In this document: positions 1 through 5,243 of the stretch, piece by piece
Layout of the letters: the number at the start of each line of letters is the position of its first letter
How positions within the stretch are numbered: position 1 is the first letter of the stretch
Source: an uncultured Clostridia bacterium
Lineage (GTDB): Bacteria > Bacillota > Clostridia > Christensenellales > Borkfalkiaceae
DNA length: 5,243 nt
Assembly (NCBI GenBank): GCA_905235765.1
Contig: CAJOMM010000051.1
Coordinates: 1-5,243 of the forward strand
Direction of reading: 5' to 3'
The notes under the pieces: model-generated
Told to the model about the DNA's origin: nothing
Database searches by the model: none
What the model saw: only the letters and a program-made list of their open reading frames with translations
Translations under genes and position numbers: made by a program

Positions 1-222
1 TCATACGGAATAGTAAGCCTTTATTTCGACACTTATAATGGTAAAATAGTCAATCCGGAAATAAAAGGCGATTTCTTTTCCGTTAAAGACGTGAAAGGTC
101 TTGAAAAATCGCTTGACGGCGTTGATTTTACCGTCGAAGCCGTTAAAAACGCCCTTAAAGATATTGGCGAATATATAAGAGGTGCGGACGCGGAGTCCTT
201 CGTTTCGGAGATGTTCTCTTAA
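1..222 (+). CDS. lplA: Lipoate-protein ligase, C-terminal fragment (5' end outside the window)
   Basis: Reading frame 1 is open from the first base to TAA at 220-222 and gives 73 residues, so this is the 3' end of a gene that starts upstream of the window. The fragment fits the small C-terminal domain of LplA-type lipoate-protein ligases: an IKGDFF segment at residues 21-26, then a short helix (DVKGLEKSLDGVDF) with the usual leucine and L-x-G pattern, then a helical tail with IGEYIRG. LplA activates lipoate with ATP and transfers it to a lysine on lipoyl domains such as GcvH or the E2 subunits of 2-oxoacid dehydrogenases, in the cytosol. The catalytic domain is not visible here. The identification rests on recalled family patterns in the accessory domain only. 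The stop overlaps the stop of the convergent gerC gene by 4 bp, and I see no terminator hairpin between them. Confidence 0.78.
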   Translation, partial: SYGIVSLYFDTYNGKIVNPEIKGDFFSVKDVKGLEKSLDGVDFTVEAVKNALKDIGEYIRGADAESFVSEMFS

Positions 223-1412
223 CTTTTACCGTGTACGTTAACGTTTATTTGATATTCGAAAGAACTTATTACGCTGTCCTTAAAAGCGCTGTATTGGTCG
301 TAGTGGCGGCGGAAAAGTTCTTTTTTTATGCCCAGAAAATCGCAGCCGGTAACTTTTTCGGCATTTATAAGCGATTCTATATTTTCGCACATATCGAGTT
401 CCGCCTTTTCTTTTACGGCAGCGGGGAGAGGTAAGTTTTTAATATAGTCGAGGTCGGTGCCGGAAGTGTTTTCGTCGCTTATTTTAACGTACATATCAAC
501 GTCGACGCAGAACAGCGGAATTTGTTTTTCTATTTTTAAGTAGCTTTTGACTTTGCATTTTATCACGGTAAGGAGATAGTTATGCGTTCTTTCGAATAGT
601 GAACTGACGTTTTGAACTTCGAAAGTTGAGGAAGAGAAATCGTTTTTCAACACTTTGAAAGCGAGCGTTTGTTTTTCGTCAAGGTATCCGACCTTTTTAC
701 CCTTATAAAATAACACGGTGGAGTTGGCGTTGAATATATATTCGCCTTTAACTCCGCTTTGAGTCTGCTGTCCCTGACCTTCCGAAGAGCCGTCGCTTTT
801 GGAATTTTCCTCTTTTTGCGATTTGACTTTTATTAACGGCATAAAAGAAGATTCGGAGACGGAGTAGTAGTCAACGCAAAACGTCTTGACGTCGCAATGC
901 GCTATGTCTCGGTTAAGCCCGGAGTTTTTCAAGAGGATTTTTTGCAGAGCAAAGGAAGAAACGTTGTCGAGAGGGGTGGATAGTTTTAAAAGTTCGTACG
1001 CGCTACCTTCCGCCATCACCGTGAGCGCGGAATCCTGAACTCGCAGCGTTTTGGAAAAGTAATCGAGAATAAAGATGACGTCGGTATCAGAGAGGCTTTC
1101 CCCTAAAATTATAAGGTTGCAGAAGGCGAGTTGAGGGTACCAGCCCGAAGTGTCGCCTACGTTTTTTATTGCCGCGCCGACCGTTCCGCCTACGCCGGAA
1201 ATCTGCGCGCGTTGGTTTTCGGTTTTCGTGTCCGTCGCTTCCGGTACCGCAATCTGAGCGGTAACTTTATAATTTTCCCCGTCGAGGTCTATTGCTACCG
1301 CTGTTATTATAGCGGTTTTTTCCACGTCGATAAGTCCGAAGTCGTTAGAAAAAAAGAGTATCAGAACCCCTGCCACCACGAATATCAATAACTTAACCAA
1401 TTTGCTCTTCAT
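219..1412 (-). CDS. gerC: Ger(x)C-family spore germination protein (GerC subunit), without a lipobox cysteine
   Basis: This 397-residue protein is the third subunit of the germination receptor encoded by this operon. It has one N-terminal hydrophobic segment at about residues 7-22, followed by the family's opening strand pattern (EKTAIITAVAIDLDGENYKV, then QIAVPEA). The next block, at about residues 70-145, has the usual G-T-V-x-x-A-I, the F-C-N-L-I-I-L-G-E-S-L segment, the I-L-D-Y-F segment and G-S-A-Y-E-L-L. The C-terminal domain follows a low-complexity Ser/Gly/Gln linker at about residues 201-220. Known GerC proteins are usually lipoproteins on the outer face of the inner spore membrane, with a Cys directly after the hydrophobic segment. 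Here the corresponding stretch reads FFSNDFGLID with no Cys, so a transmembrane anchor is inferred. The start is supported by AAAGGAG at 1428-1422, nine bases upstream. The gene overlaps gerB by 20 bp. Confidence 0.9.
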   Translation of the reverse strand: MKSKLVKLLIFVVAGVLILFFSNDFGLIDVEKTAIITAVAIDLDGENYKVTAQIAVPEATDTKTENQRAQISGVGGTVGAAIKNVGDTSGWYPQLAFCNLIILGESLSDTDVIFILDYFSKTLRVQDSALTVMAEGSAYELLKLSTPLDNVSSFALQKILLKNSGLNRDIAHCDVKTFCVDYYSVSESSFMPLIKVKSQKEENSKSDGSSEGQGQQTQSGVKGEYIFNANSTVLFYKGKKVGYLDEKQTLAFKVLKNDFSSSTFEVQNVSSLFERTHNYLLTVIKCKVKSYLKIEKQIPLFCVDVDMYVKISDENTSGTDLDYIKNLPLPAAVKEKAELDMCENIESLINAEKVTGCDFLGIKKELFRRHYDQYSAFKDSVISSFEYQINVNVHGKS

Positions 1413-2481
1413 TTTTTTTAGCTCCTTTAAGTAAAAAGCACGTTATAATAGGCAGAACGCTTCCCAAAGCGAGAAAGTACCAACTCGCAACGTTAAGGAT
1501 TAAATTTTGCACGGTAACGAAATATTGATCGAAAAATATATGGAACGCTGCGGCGGCGGAACAAACTATAATGGCGACGAGCGTAGGTTTATTCGCGGAA
1601 AAAAGCCTCGTTAAAAGGTTTATGGCGAAATAAAAAGGTATAGCCATAGAAAAGATGGCGGTGAATAAAAGTTCGAAAAGTGCGAAATAATCGAATCTTC
1701 CTATATTGTCTATAACCGTTGTATATTTACAAATTTCCGTCAGCGCGAATTTTTGTCTGAACGCGATGGAAGAGAAGGTTCCGTAGAATATTGCGACGAA
1801 TATAAGCGTGATAAGAAAGGAAATGAGATAGGCAATCAAAATTTTAAGTTCGCTTTTTTTACTTTTTACGTATTCGCCCGTAAAAAAGAGGAAGTAAACG
1901 CCGTCCCCGAACCAGTTCTGCGTTTTTATCGAGCCTTTTAACACGCCGTCAATTCCCGAGGCGCCGATAGGCAAAAGTTCTTCTGGATTTGTATTCGGCA
2001 CGGAAAGGGCAAAAAGTAACGAGTATCCGAATAAGGCAATGATAAAAATGCCGTCCGAAAGCCTTCCCCATACTCGCAATTTTTGAAGGGATAAGTAAAA
2101 AATCACGGCAAAAACCGGCATAAAGGTAAGCAGGTGCGGATCCGTAATATAAAGCGTATATTCGACGTAATCTTTTTGTTCGTTGACGGGCATAAGCGTT
2201 TTCAATAAAAAATATAGGGCGTACGCCGCCATAAAGATTTTGCCGACAGTTTTACCGAACCGCTTTTCGATGAGCCCGAAAAAATCGGCATTTTCGTCTT
2301 TTAATAAAAACAGAGCGAAAGAGACGGTCGAAACGTCTATAAGAAAATTTACCGTTACCGAAATCCATAAATCTCTGTCCGCGCACTCGGCGAGGACGCT
2401 CGGCATCATAAAGAATTTCATAATCGGCAAGAAAACTATAACGAACAGACAGATCTGCCTGGTTTTAAGCGCCTTAATCAT
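1393..2481 (-). CDS. gerB: GerAB/GerB-family spore germination permease
   Basis: This 362-residue integral membrane protein has about ten hydrophobic segments, near residues 8-28, 38-60, 80-97, 117-133, 143-160, 190-204, 213-234, 266-293, 299-316 and 330-352. That matches the APC-superfamily endospore germination permeases in both topology and length. Family-like features include the N-terminal K-x-x-Q-I-C block, the K-F-F-M-M-P-S-x-L-A-x-x-A-x-x-D-x-W segment at about 22-39, and the R-F-D-Y-F entry to the long helix at about 262-293. GerB-type subunits are the membrane component that carries the nutrient-binding pocket, an amino acid in the best-studied receptors. The ligand cannot be read from this sequence. 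The start lies within the end of gerA (8-bp overlap) and is supported by GGAGGAG nine bases upstream. The 3' end overlaps gerC by 20 bp. It could formally be another APC transporter, but the gene order makes the germination role very likely. Confidence 0.92.
   Translation of the reverse strand: MIKALKTRQICLFVIVFLPIMKFFMMPSVLAECADRDLWISVTVNFLIDVSTVSFALFLLKDENADFFGLIEKRFGKTVGKIFMAAYALYFLLKTLMPVNEQKDYVEYTLYITDPHLLTFMPVFAVIFYLSLQKLRVWGRLSDGIFIIALFGYSLLFALSVPNTNPEELLPIGASGIDGVLKGSIKTQNWFGDGVYFLFFTGEYVKSKKSELKILIAYLISFLITLIFVAIFYGTFSSIAFRQKFALTEICKYTTVIDNIGRFDYFALFELLFTAIFSMAIPFYFAINLLTRLFSANKPTLVAIIVCSAAAAFHIFFDQYFVTVQNLILNVASWYFLALGSVLPIITCFLLKGAKKNEEQIG
1422..1428 (-). promoter_or_regulatory. 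Shine-Dalgarno site of gerC
   Basis: AAAGGAG on the minus strand lies nine bases before the ATG at 1412, inside the 3' end of gerB. It fixes the gerC start and suggests that gerC can recruit ribosomes as well as being coupled to gerB translation. Confidence 0.8.
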
Positions 2482-3925
2482 CTCCGTTTTCTCCTCCGCC
2501 GGACATCCTCTTTTTGTTGGCGTTTTTGAGAGATAGCGGACGCAAATTTTGTTCTATCATAAAGCCCTTATATATTCCGTCTTTCAGGTCTTTTGTGATA
2601 AGCGGTGAAAAGGGCGCCAAAAGCGGCGTTTTATAGGTTTCGAAAGAGACGAGATAAATAAACAGCGCCGCCGAAGCGATAAGAACGCCGTAAATTCCTA
2701 TGGAGCCGCCGATCAATAAAAACAGCAGTCGTATTACCGAAAAAGTTTGTTCGAGTTCCGGAACGGTGTAAAGGCAGATTCCTGATAGCGCGATGATCAT
2801 AAGCGCGGGCGCGGAAATAATTCCGGCGTTCACAGCCGTTTCGCCGAGGACGAGTCCGCCGACAATGGAAACGACCATACCTACGTAGCGCGGCATACGA
2901 ACGCTTGCTTCGTTAAGTATTTCGAATATCAAAAGCGTAAAGAACATTTCGTAACTCGGCGACAAAGGGATTCCCTTTATGCTGTTTACGATAGTAAGAA
3001 GAAAAGACAGAGGAATAAGTTGAAGGTGAAACAGTTCCGCCGCCACGAAAAACGCCGGTAAAAACAAGGAAATAAAAACTGCCGCAAGCCTTAAAATTCT
3101 CGCCAAAGTGGCGTTGTATGAGGAACTGTAATAATCGCTCGGACTTTGGAAGTCCTCTACCAAAAGGTAGGGGAGAGTGAGAACGATAGGCGAGCCGTCC
3201 ACTAATACGGCTACTCGTCCTTCGAGAATTTTTGCGGCGAGAATATCGGGTTTTTCCGTATTCCCCACCTGTTTAAATAGCGAAGTCTTGTGTTCTCCCA
3301 AAAATTTGGAAACGTAAGAAGAATCCAGTACAGCGTCTATTTTTATGGATTTTATTTTTTTTTCGAGCACGGAAAGAATACCTTTGTCCGCTATTCCGTC
3401 TATATAACAAAGCGCGATATCCGTATTCGAATAGTTTCCGGTTTTAATGTATTTGAATTTCAGTTTCGGGGTTTTTAATTTTCTGCGGATAAGACTGACG
3501 TTGACTTGAAGGCTTTCCACGAATCCTTCTCTCGGACCTTTGATGACGGTGGAAGTAGGAGGTTCGGCGATGGCGCGTTTATCGAATTTTTTAAGCCCGA
3601 AAATAAAAACCTTATTTATGCCGTCGATAAGTAAGGCGGCGGAGCCGGAAACGATTTTATCCGCAATATAATCGGTGTCAGATGAAGTTTCCGTTTCAGG
3701 GCTTAAAAATTTGCCCGAAAGGTTTTTTTCGGTAACTTCGCCTTTCAGTTTGGATAAAGGTTTCATAATAAGTTGCCCGATAACCGCTTTATCCACGATG
3801 TCCGACACGAAAATAAGAACGCCGTTCTTTTCTCCGGCTTTTACGTCGGTAAAAATAACGTCGTCCGAGGAAATCAAGGATTTAAGGATATTAAGGTCTT
3901 TATCGAGTTTTCCGGATATTTTCAT
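2474..3925 (-). CDS. gerA: GerA-family spore germination receptor subunit
   Basis: This 483-residue protein has a soluble N-terminal half (about residues 1-275) followed by a membrane half with about five or six hydrophobic segments between residues 277 and 428, and a short hydrophilic tail. The family signature is clear: EPPTSTVIKGPREGF at 121-135 with LIRRKLKTP at 145-153, SNTDIALCYIDGIAD at 166-180, TEKPDILAAKILEGR at 223-237 with LVDGSP at 241-246, DYY at 264-266, and the membrane motif P-S-Y-E-M with E-I-L-N-E-A-S-V-R-M-P at 335-345. The APFSP motif at 437-441 is also typical. GerA subunits are reported to oligomerise into a nutrient-gated ion channel in the inner spore membrane, working with GerB and GerC. 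The length is normal for the family. The ATG is 14 bp downstream of the preceding gene's stop and has no recognisable Shine-Dalgarno sequence. I found no better in-frame start nearby, so translation may depend on the upstream gene. Confidence 0.94.
   Translation of the reverse strand: MKISGKLDKDLNILKSLISSDDVIFTDVKAGEKNGVLIFVSDIVDKAVIGQLIMKPLSKLKGEVTEKNLSGKFLSPETETSSDTDYIADKIVSGSAALLIDGINKVFIFGLKKFDKRAIAEPPTSTVIKGPREGFVESLQVNVSLIRRKLKTPKLKFKYIKTGNYSNTDIALCYIDGIADKGILSVLEKKIKSIKIDAVLDSSYVSKFLGEHKTSLFKQVGNTEKPDILAAKILEGRVAVLVDGSPIVLTLPYLLVEDFQSPSDYYSSSYNATLARILRLAAVFISLFLPAFFVAAELFHLQLIPLSFLLTIVNSIKGIPLSPSYEMFFTLLIFEILNEASVRMPRYVGMVVSIVGGLVLGETAVNAGIISAPALMIIALSGICLYTVPELEQTFSVIRLLFLLIGGSIGIYGVLIASAALFIYLVSFETYKTPLLAPFSPLITKDLKDGIYKGFMIEQNLRPLSLKNANKKRMSGGGENGDD
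2491..2497 (-). promoter_or_regulatory. Shine-Dalgarno site of gerB
   Basis: GGAGGAG on the minus strand lies nine bases before the gerB ATG at 2481, within the Gly/Glu-rich last codons of gerA. The glycine run near the GerA C-terminus (SGGGEN) partly reflects this embedded ribosome binding site. Confidence 0.78.
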
Positions 3926-3939
3926 AAGGTTTATAGCGT

Positions 3940-4377
3940 TTACAGAAATTTTTTGAGGTCTTGTTCGTAAGTTTCTTCTAATGCAAGAAGTTCCTCGATG
4001 AGAGCGCTTACTTCTTCCGAAAGGTTATTTTTTTCGTTTACCATAGCGGTAAGTTCGGTAATACCTAAGACGGTGCCTTTTATCATCATTTCAGCTATAT
4101 TGTTAAGGCTGTCGTTAAAAATGCTTTTGGTTTTGACGCTGGCTTTAAGCATCATTTTTTTAAAGACGTTTACGTCCTCCGGTTGAACTTTTTGTTGAGC
4201 CATAAAGGTCGAGATTTTTTTAATGATTTTTTTATAGCCGTTGAACTCTTTGTTTAGTTCTTTTTTCATTTTTTCGTCTTTGACCTGCGGCAGAATATCG
4301 GAAATGCTTTGCATGGCGATATGCGCGTTTTTATAAGCGTCGTTTATTGCTTTTTTATTGTAATCGTCGAAATTCAT
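3940..4377 (-). CDS. Small all-helical protein of unknown function, first gene of the ger operon
   Basis: This encodes 145 residues with no signal peptide or membrane segment. The sequence is rich in Lys, Glu, Asn and Met and appears to fold as four long amphipathic helices, at about residues 5-28, 34-60, 68-108 and 118-144, with breaks at the Pro/Asp-containing turns. That suggests a cytosolic four-helix bundle. The most distinctive stretch is IAEMMIKGTVLGITEL at about residues 94-109. I recall similar sequences among conserved hypothetical proteins of Clostridia but know no assigned function. I see no obvious iron-binding carboxylate/histidine set, so ferritin-type chemistry is not supported. 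The start is backed by GAGGTG seven bases upstream. It ends 14 bp before gerA and shares its strand, so it is probably co-transcribed with the germination receptor. Possible roles include a spore coat or core protein, or a receptor accessory factor, but none is demonstrated. Confidence 0.82.
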   Translation of the reverse strand: MNFDDYNKKAINDAYKNAHIAMQSISDILPQVKDEKMKKELNKEFNGYKKIIKKISTFMAQQKVQPEDVNVFKKMMLKASVKTKSIFNDSLNNIAEMMIKGTVLGITELTAMVNEKNNLSEEVSALIEELLALEETYEQDLKKFL

Positions 4378-4384
4378 AAAATAA

Positions 4385-4390
4385 CACCTC
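4385..4390 (-). promoter_or_regulatory. Shine-Dalgarno site of the 145-residue helical protein gene
   Basis: GAGGTG on the minus strand lies seven bases before the ATG at 4377 and supports that start codon. Confidence 0.65.
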
Positions 4391-4422
4391 GTTTAGAATA
4401 AGTTTGTCTTAAAAAGTTTGAA

Positions 4423-4451
4423 AATATACGGATAAAAGTCGATAATATCAA
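4423..4451 (-). promoter_or_regulatory. Candidate promoter of the ger operon
   Basis: On the minus strand, TTGATA (4451-4446) and TATATT (4428-4423) are separated by 17 bases, each one mismatch from the sigma-A -35 and -10 consensus. Transcription would start near 4416, leaving a leader of about 38 bases. The same segment also partly fits a sigma-E pattern: TGATATT at 4450-4444 and CGTATATT at 4430-4423, with 13 bases between. I see no good sigma-G promoter (GHATR and CATWHTA at the right spacing), although ger operons are usually under sigma-G. The region is AT-rich, so chance matches are likely and the sigma assignment is open. Confidence 0.4.
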
Positions 4452-4459
4452 AAAAACGT

Positions 4460-4488
4460 TTGACAAAAGCGTTAAAATAATGTAGAAT
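4460..4488 (+). promoter_or_regulatory. Sigma-A promoter of rplU-rpmA
   Basis: A perfect TTGACA at 4460-4465 is followed after 17 bases by TAGAAT at 4483-4488, one mismatch from TATAAT. Transcription should start around 4493-4496. This is a strong housekeeping promoter, as expected for ribosomal protein genes. Its -35 box lies only eight bases from the -35 candidate of the divergent ger promoter. Confidence 0.8.
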
Positions 4489-4495
4489 ATCAATC

Positions 4496-4575
4496 GTGCC
4501 GCTCGATAGGGGTTTTTTAAGCGAGCAAATTCCGCCCCTAAATTCAAATCGGCGAGCAACGGAACGGAGGTTAAT
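4496..4575 (+). promoter_or_regulatory. Structured 5' leader of rplU (candidate L21-type autoregulatory leader)
   Basis: The roughly 80-base untranslated leader contains exact complementary segments. TAGGGG (4507-4512) pairs with CCCCTA (4535-4540). GCTCG (4501-4505) can pair either with CGAGC at 4553-4557, which encloses the first stem, or with CGAGC at 4522-4526, which interlaces with it. The two options are mutually exclusive, or the second forms a pseudoknot. Many Firmicutes carry an L21 leader RNA in this position that is thought to mediate feedback by the ribosomal protein. I place this leader in that class by position and foldability only, since I have not matched it to the family consensus. 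The leader ends with the ribosome binding site GGAGG at 4566-4570. Confidence 0.55.
4566..4570 (+). promoter_or_regulatory. Shine-Dalgarno site of rplU
   Basis: GGAGG lies five bases before the ATG at 4576. It is only nine bases beyond the distal CGAGC segment of the leader, close enough for leader folding to affect access. Confidence 0.8.
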
Positions 4576-4884
4576 ATGTACGCAATCGTTGAAAACGGTT
4601 CCAAGCAGTACAAGGCGGAAGTCGGTTCGGTGATAAAGTTCGAGAAACTTGTCGGCAACGTAGGCGATAAAGTTGAATTGAACGTAGTTATGGTTTCCGA
4701 CGAAAACGGTGTCAAAGTTGCCGAAGAAGCGAAAGCTTATAAGGCGGTCGGCGAGATCGTAGAACAGGGTAAAGACAAGAAGATTATAGTCTTTAAATAT
4801 AAGGCTAAAAAGAACGAAAGGAAGAAACAGGGACACAGACAGCCTTTCACAGCAGTTAAGATTAACGAAATCGCTGCGAAATAA
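4576..4884 (+). CDS. rplU: 50S ribosomal protein L21 (bL21)
   Basis: This encodes 102 residues, the normal length for bL21. It starts with the family opening MYAIVENGSKQYKAEVG and has the typical later blocks VEQGKDKKIIVFKYKAKKNERKKQGHRQPFTAVKI at about residues 62-97. L21 binds 23S rRNA in the large ribosomal subunit. One small departure is Ser at residue 9, where the family usually reads G-G-K-Q-Y. The gene follows a strong sigma-A promoter and a structured leader, and its stop lies 15 bp before the rpmA start. In many Firmicutes the gene for the L27-processing protease Prp sits between rplU and rpmA, but here the gap is too small for it. Confidence 0.97.
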   Translation: MYAIVENGSKQYKAEVGSVIKFEKLVGNVGDKVELNVVMVSDENGVKVAEEAKAYKAVGEIVEQGKDKKIIVFKYKAKKNERKKQGHRQPFTAVKINEIAAK

Positions 4885-4885
4885 C

Positions 4886-4892
4886 AGGAGGT
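4886..4892 (+). promoter_or_regulatory. Shine-Dalgarno site that fixes the rpmA start
   Basis: AGGAGGT lies seven bases before the ATG at 4900 and just after the rplU stop. It shows that translation begins at this ATG, so the residues ahead of the conserved A-H-H-K-G-G-G are part of the primary product. Confidence 0.88.
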
Positions 4893-4899
4893 ACAAAGT

Positions 4900-5178
4900 A
4901 TGATATTATTCAGATTATTTGCACACCATAAAGGCGGCGGCAGCACGAAGAACGGCAGAGACAGTAACGCGAAGAGACTCGGAATAAAGAGAACCGACGG
5001 GCAGGAAGTTCTCGCCGGATCCATAATAGTTCGTCAGCGCGGTACCGAGATTCACGCCGGTGAGAACGTCGGACTCGGAAAAGATTACACCTTGTTCGCA
5101 CTTATAGACGGAGTTGTAAAATACGAGAGACTCGGCAGAGACAAAAAACAAGTGAGCGTTTACGCTAAACAAAACTAA
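4900..5178 (+). CDS. rpmA: 50S ribosomal protein L27 (bL27) with an N-terminal extension
   Basis: This encodes 92 residues. From residue 8 the sequence is classic bL27: AHHKGGGSTKNGRDSNAKRLGIKR and, further on, GSIIVRQRGTEIHAGENVG and DYTLFALIDGVVKYE. L27 sits near the peptidyl transferase centre, and its flexible, basic N-terminus reaches toward the tRNA acceptor ends. Seven residues, MILFRLF, precede the usual mature N-terminus. Firmicutes L27 is commonly made with an extension of about nine residues ending in FF, removed by the cysteine protease Prp just before an Ala or Ser. Here the junction is L-F|A, shorter and with one Phe replaced. The start is firmly supported by AGGAGGT. Cleavage after Phe7 is inferred by analogy. 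Confidence 0.97.
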   Translation: MILFRLFAHHKGGGSTKNGRDSNAKRLGIKRTDGQEVLAGSIIVRQRGTEIHAGENVGLGKDYTLFALIDGVVKYERLGRDKKQVSVYAKQN

Positions 5179-5183
5179 AAGGT

Positions 5184-5214
5184 AAAGCGAGTTGTAAGTC
5201 AACTCGCTTTTTTT
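5184..5214 (+). terminator. Rho-independent terminator after rpmA
   Basis: AAAGCGAGTTG (5184-5194) and CAACTCGCTTT (5200-5210) form a perfect 11-bp stem with a five-base TAAGT loop. A run of seven T at 5208-5214 overlaps the end of the stem. It begins six bases after the rpmA stop, so the transcript from the rplU promoter should carry only rplU and rpmA. Confidence 0.93.
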
Positions 5215-5243
5215 GTAACATGAAAACCATTTATTTCCCAAGC

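Noticed and set aside
235..244. 10-bp perfect palindrome ACGTTAACGT as an operator or terminator
   Set aside because: It lies inside the codons for the end of GerC, has no T-run and no second copy seen, and is short enough to arise by chance.
2183..2536. Plus-strand open frame of 117 codons opposite gerB and the gerA end
   Set aside because: It is antisense to two well-supported genes with strong family motifs, and the translation has no recognisable pattern.
3940..4377. Ferritin-like or rubrerythrin-like iron protein
   Set aside because: The helical bundle shape is compatible, but the expected E-x-x-H metal-binding pairs are absent and the only His is near the N-terminus (residue 19).
4374..4715. 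Minus-strand open frame of 113 codons covering the intergenic promoter region and the start of rplU
   Set aside because: The product resembles no protein family I know and no ribosome binding site was recognised. It overlaps both the rplU promoter and the start of rplU.
4393..4896. Long open frame of 167 codons on the minus strand opposite rplU
   Set aside because: It lies opposite a certain ribosomal protein gene, its product resembles no protein family I know, and it overlaps the promoter region. It is an antisense shadow of the rplU codon pattern.
4910..5241. Minus-strand open frames opposite rpmA and through the terminator
   Set aside because: They run through a perfect terminator hairpin and lie antisense to L27. 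There is no sign of an independent gene.
5220..5243. Possible start of another rightward gene (ATG at 5220, eight codons MKTIYFPS to the window edge)
   Set aside because: It has no ribosome binding site, and the bases before the ATG are the T-run of the terminator. Eight codons are too few to judge.

Overview
The window looks like a chromosomal segment of an endospore-forming member of the Bacillota, most likely Clostridia. Two things support this: a complete three-gene GerA-family spore germination receptor cluster, and a ribosomal protein L27 (bL27) with the short N-terminal extension typical of Firmicutes. The DNA leans AT-rich by eye, and I see no insertion sequences, integrases, CRISPR repeats, tRNAs or rRNAs. 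It is densely coded and looks like ordinary chromosome, not an island.

Layout from left to right. Positions 1-222 (+) hold the C-terminal 73 codons of a lipoate-protein ligase (lplA). Its stop overlaps, tail to tail, the stop of a leftward operon covering 219-4377 (-). In transcription order that operon is a 145-residue all-helical protein of unknown function, then the germination receptor subunits GerA (3925-2474), GerB (2481-1393) and GerC (1412-219). GerA/GerB overlap by 8 bp and GerB/GerC by 20 bp, so the receptor genes are probably translationally coupled. The 198-bp gap at 4378-4575 holds two back-to-back promoter candidates. The rightward one is a near-consensus sigma-A promoter followed by a structured leader ahead of rplU (L21) and rpmA (L27). 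A strong Rho-independent terminator at 5184-5214 closes that ribosomal operon. The last 29 bp carry no supported gene.

How the genes work together. GerA, GerB and GerC should assemble in the inner spore membrane as a nutrient-gated receptor that starts germination. The small helical protein is placed to be co-expressed with them, but its role is unknown. L21 and L27 are large-subunit ribosomal proteins. LplA is an unrelated metabolic gene that converges on the ger operon.

I do not see a clearly new system. The points most worth a second look are the helical protein leading the ger operon, a GerC with no lipobox cysteine, an L27 extension with a shortened and altered cleavage motif and no prp gene between rplU and rpmA, and interlaced complementary segments in the rplU leader.
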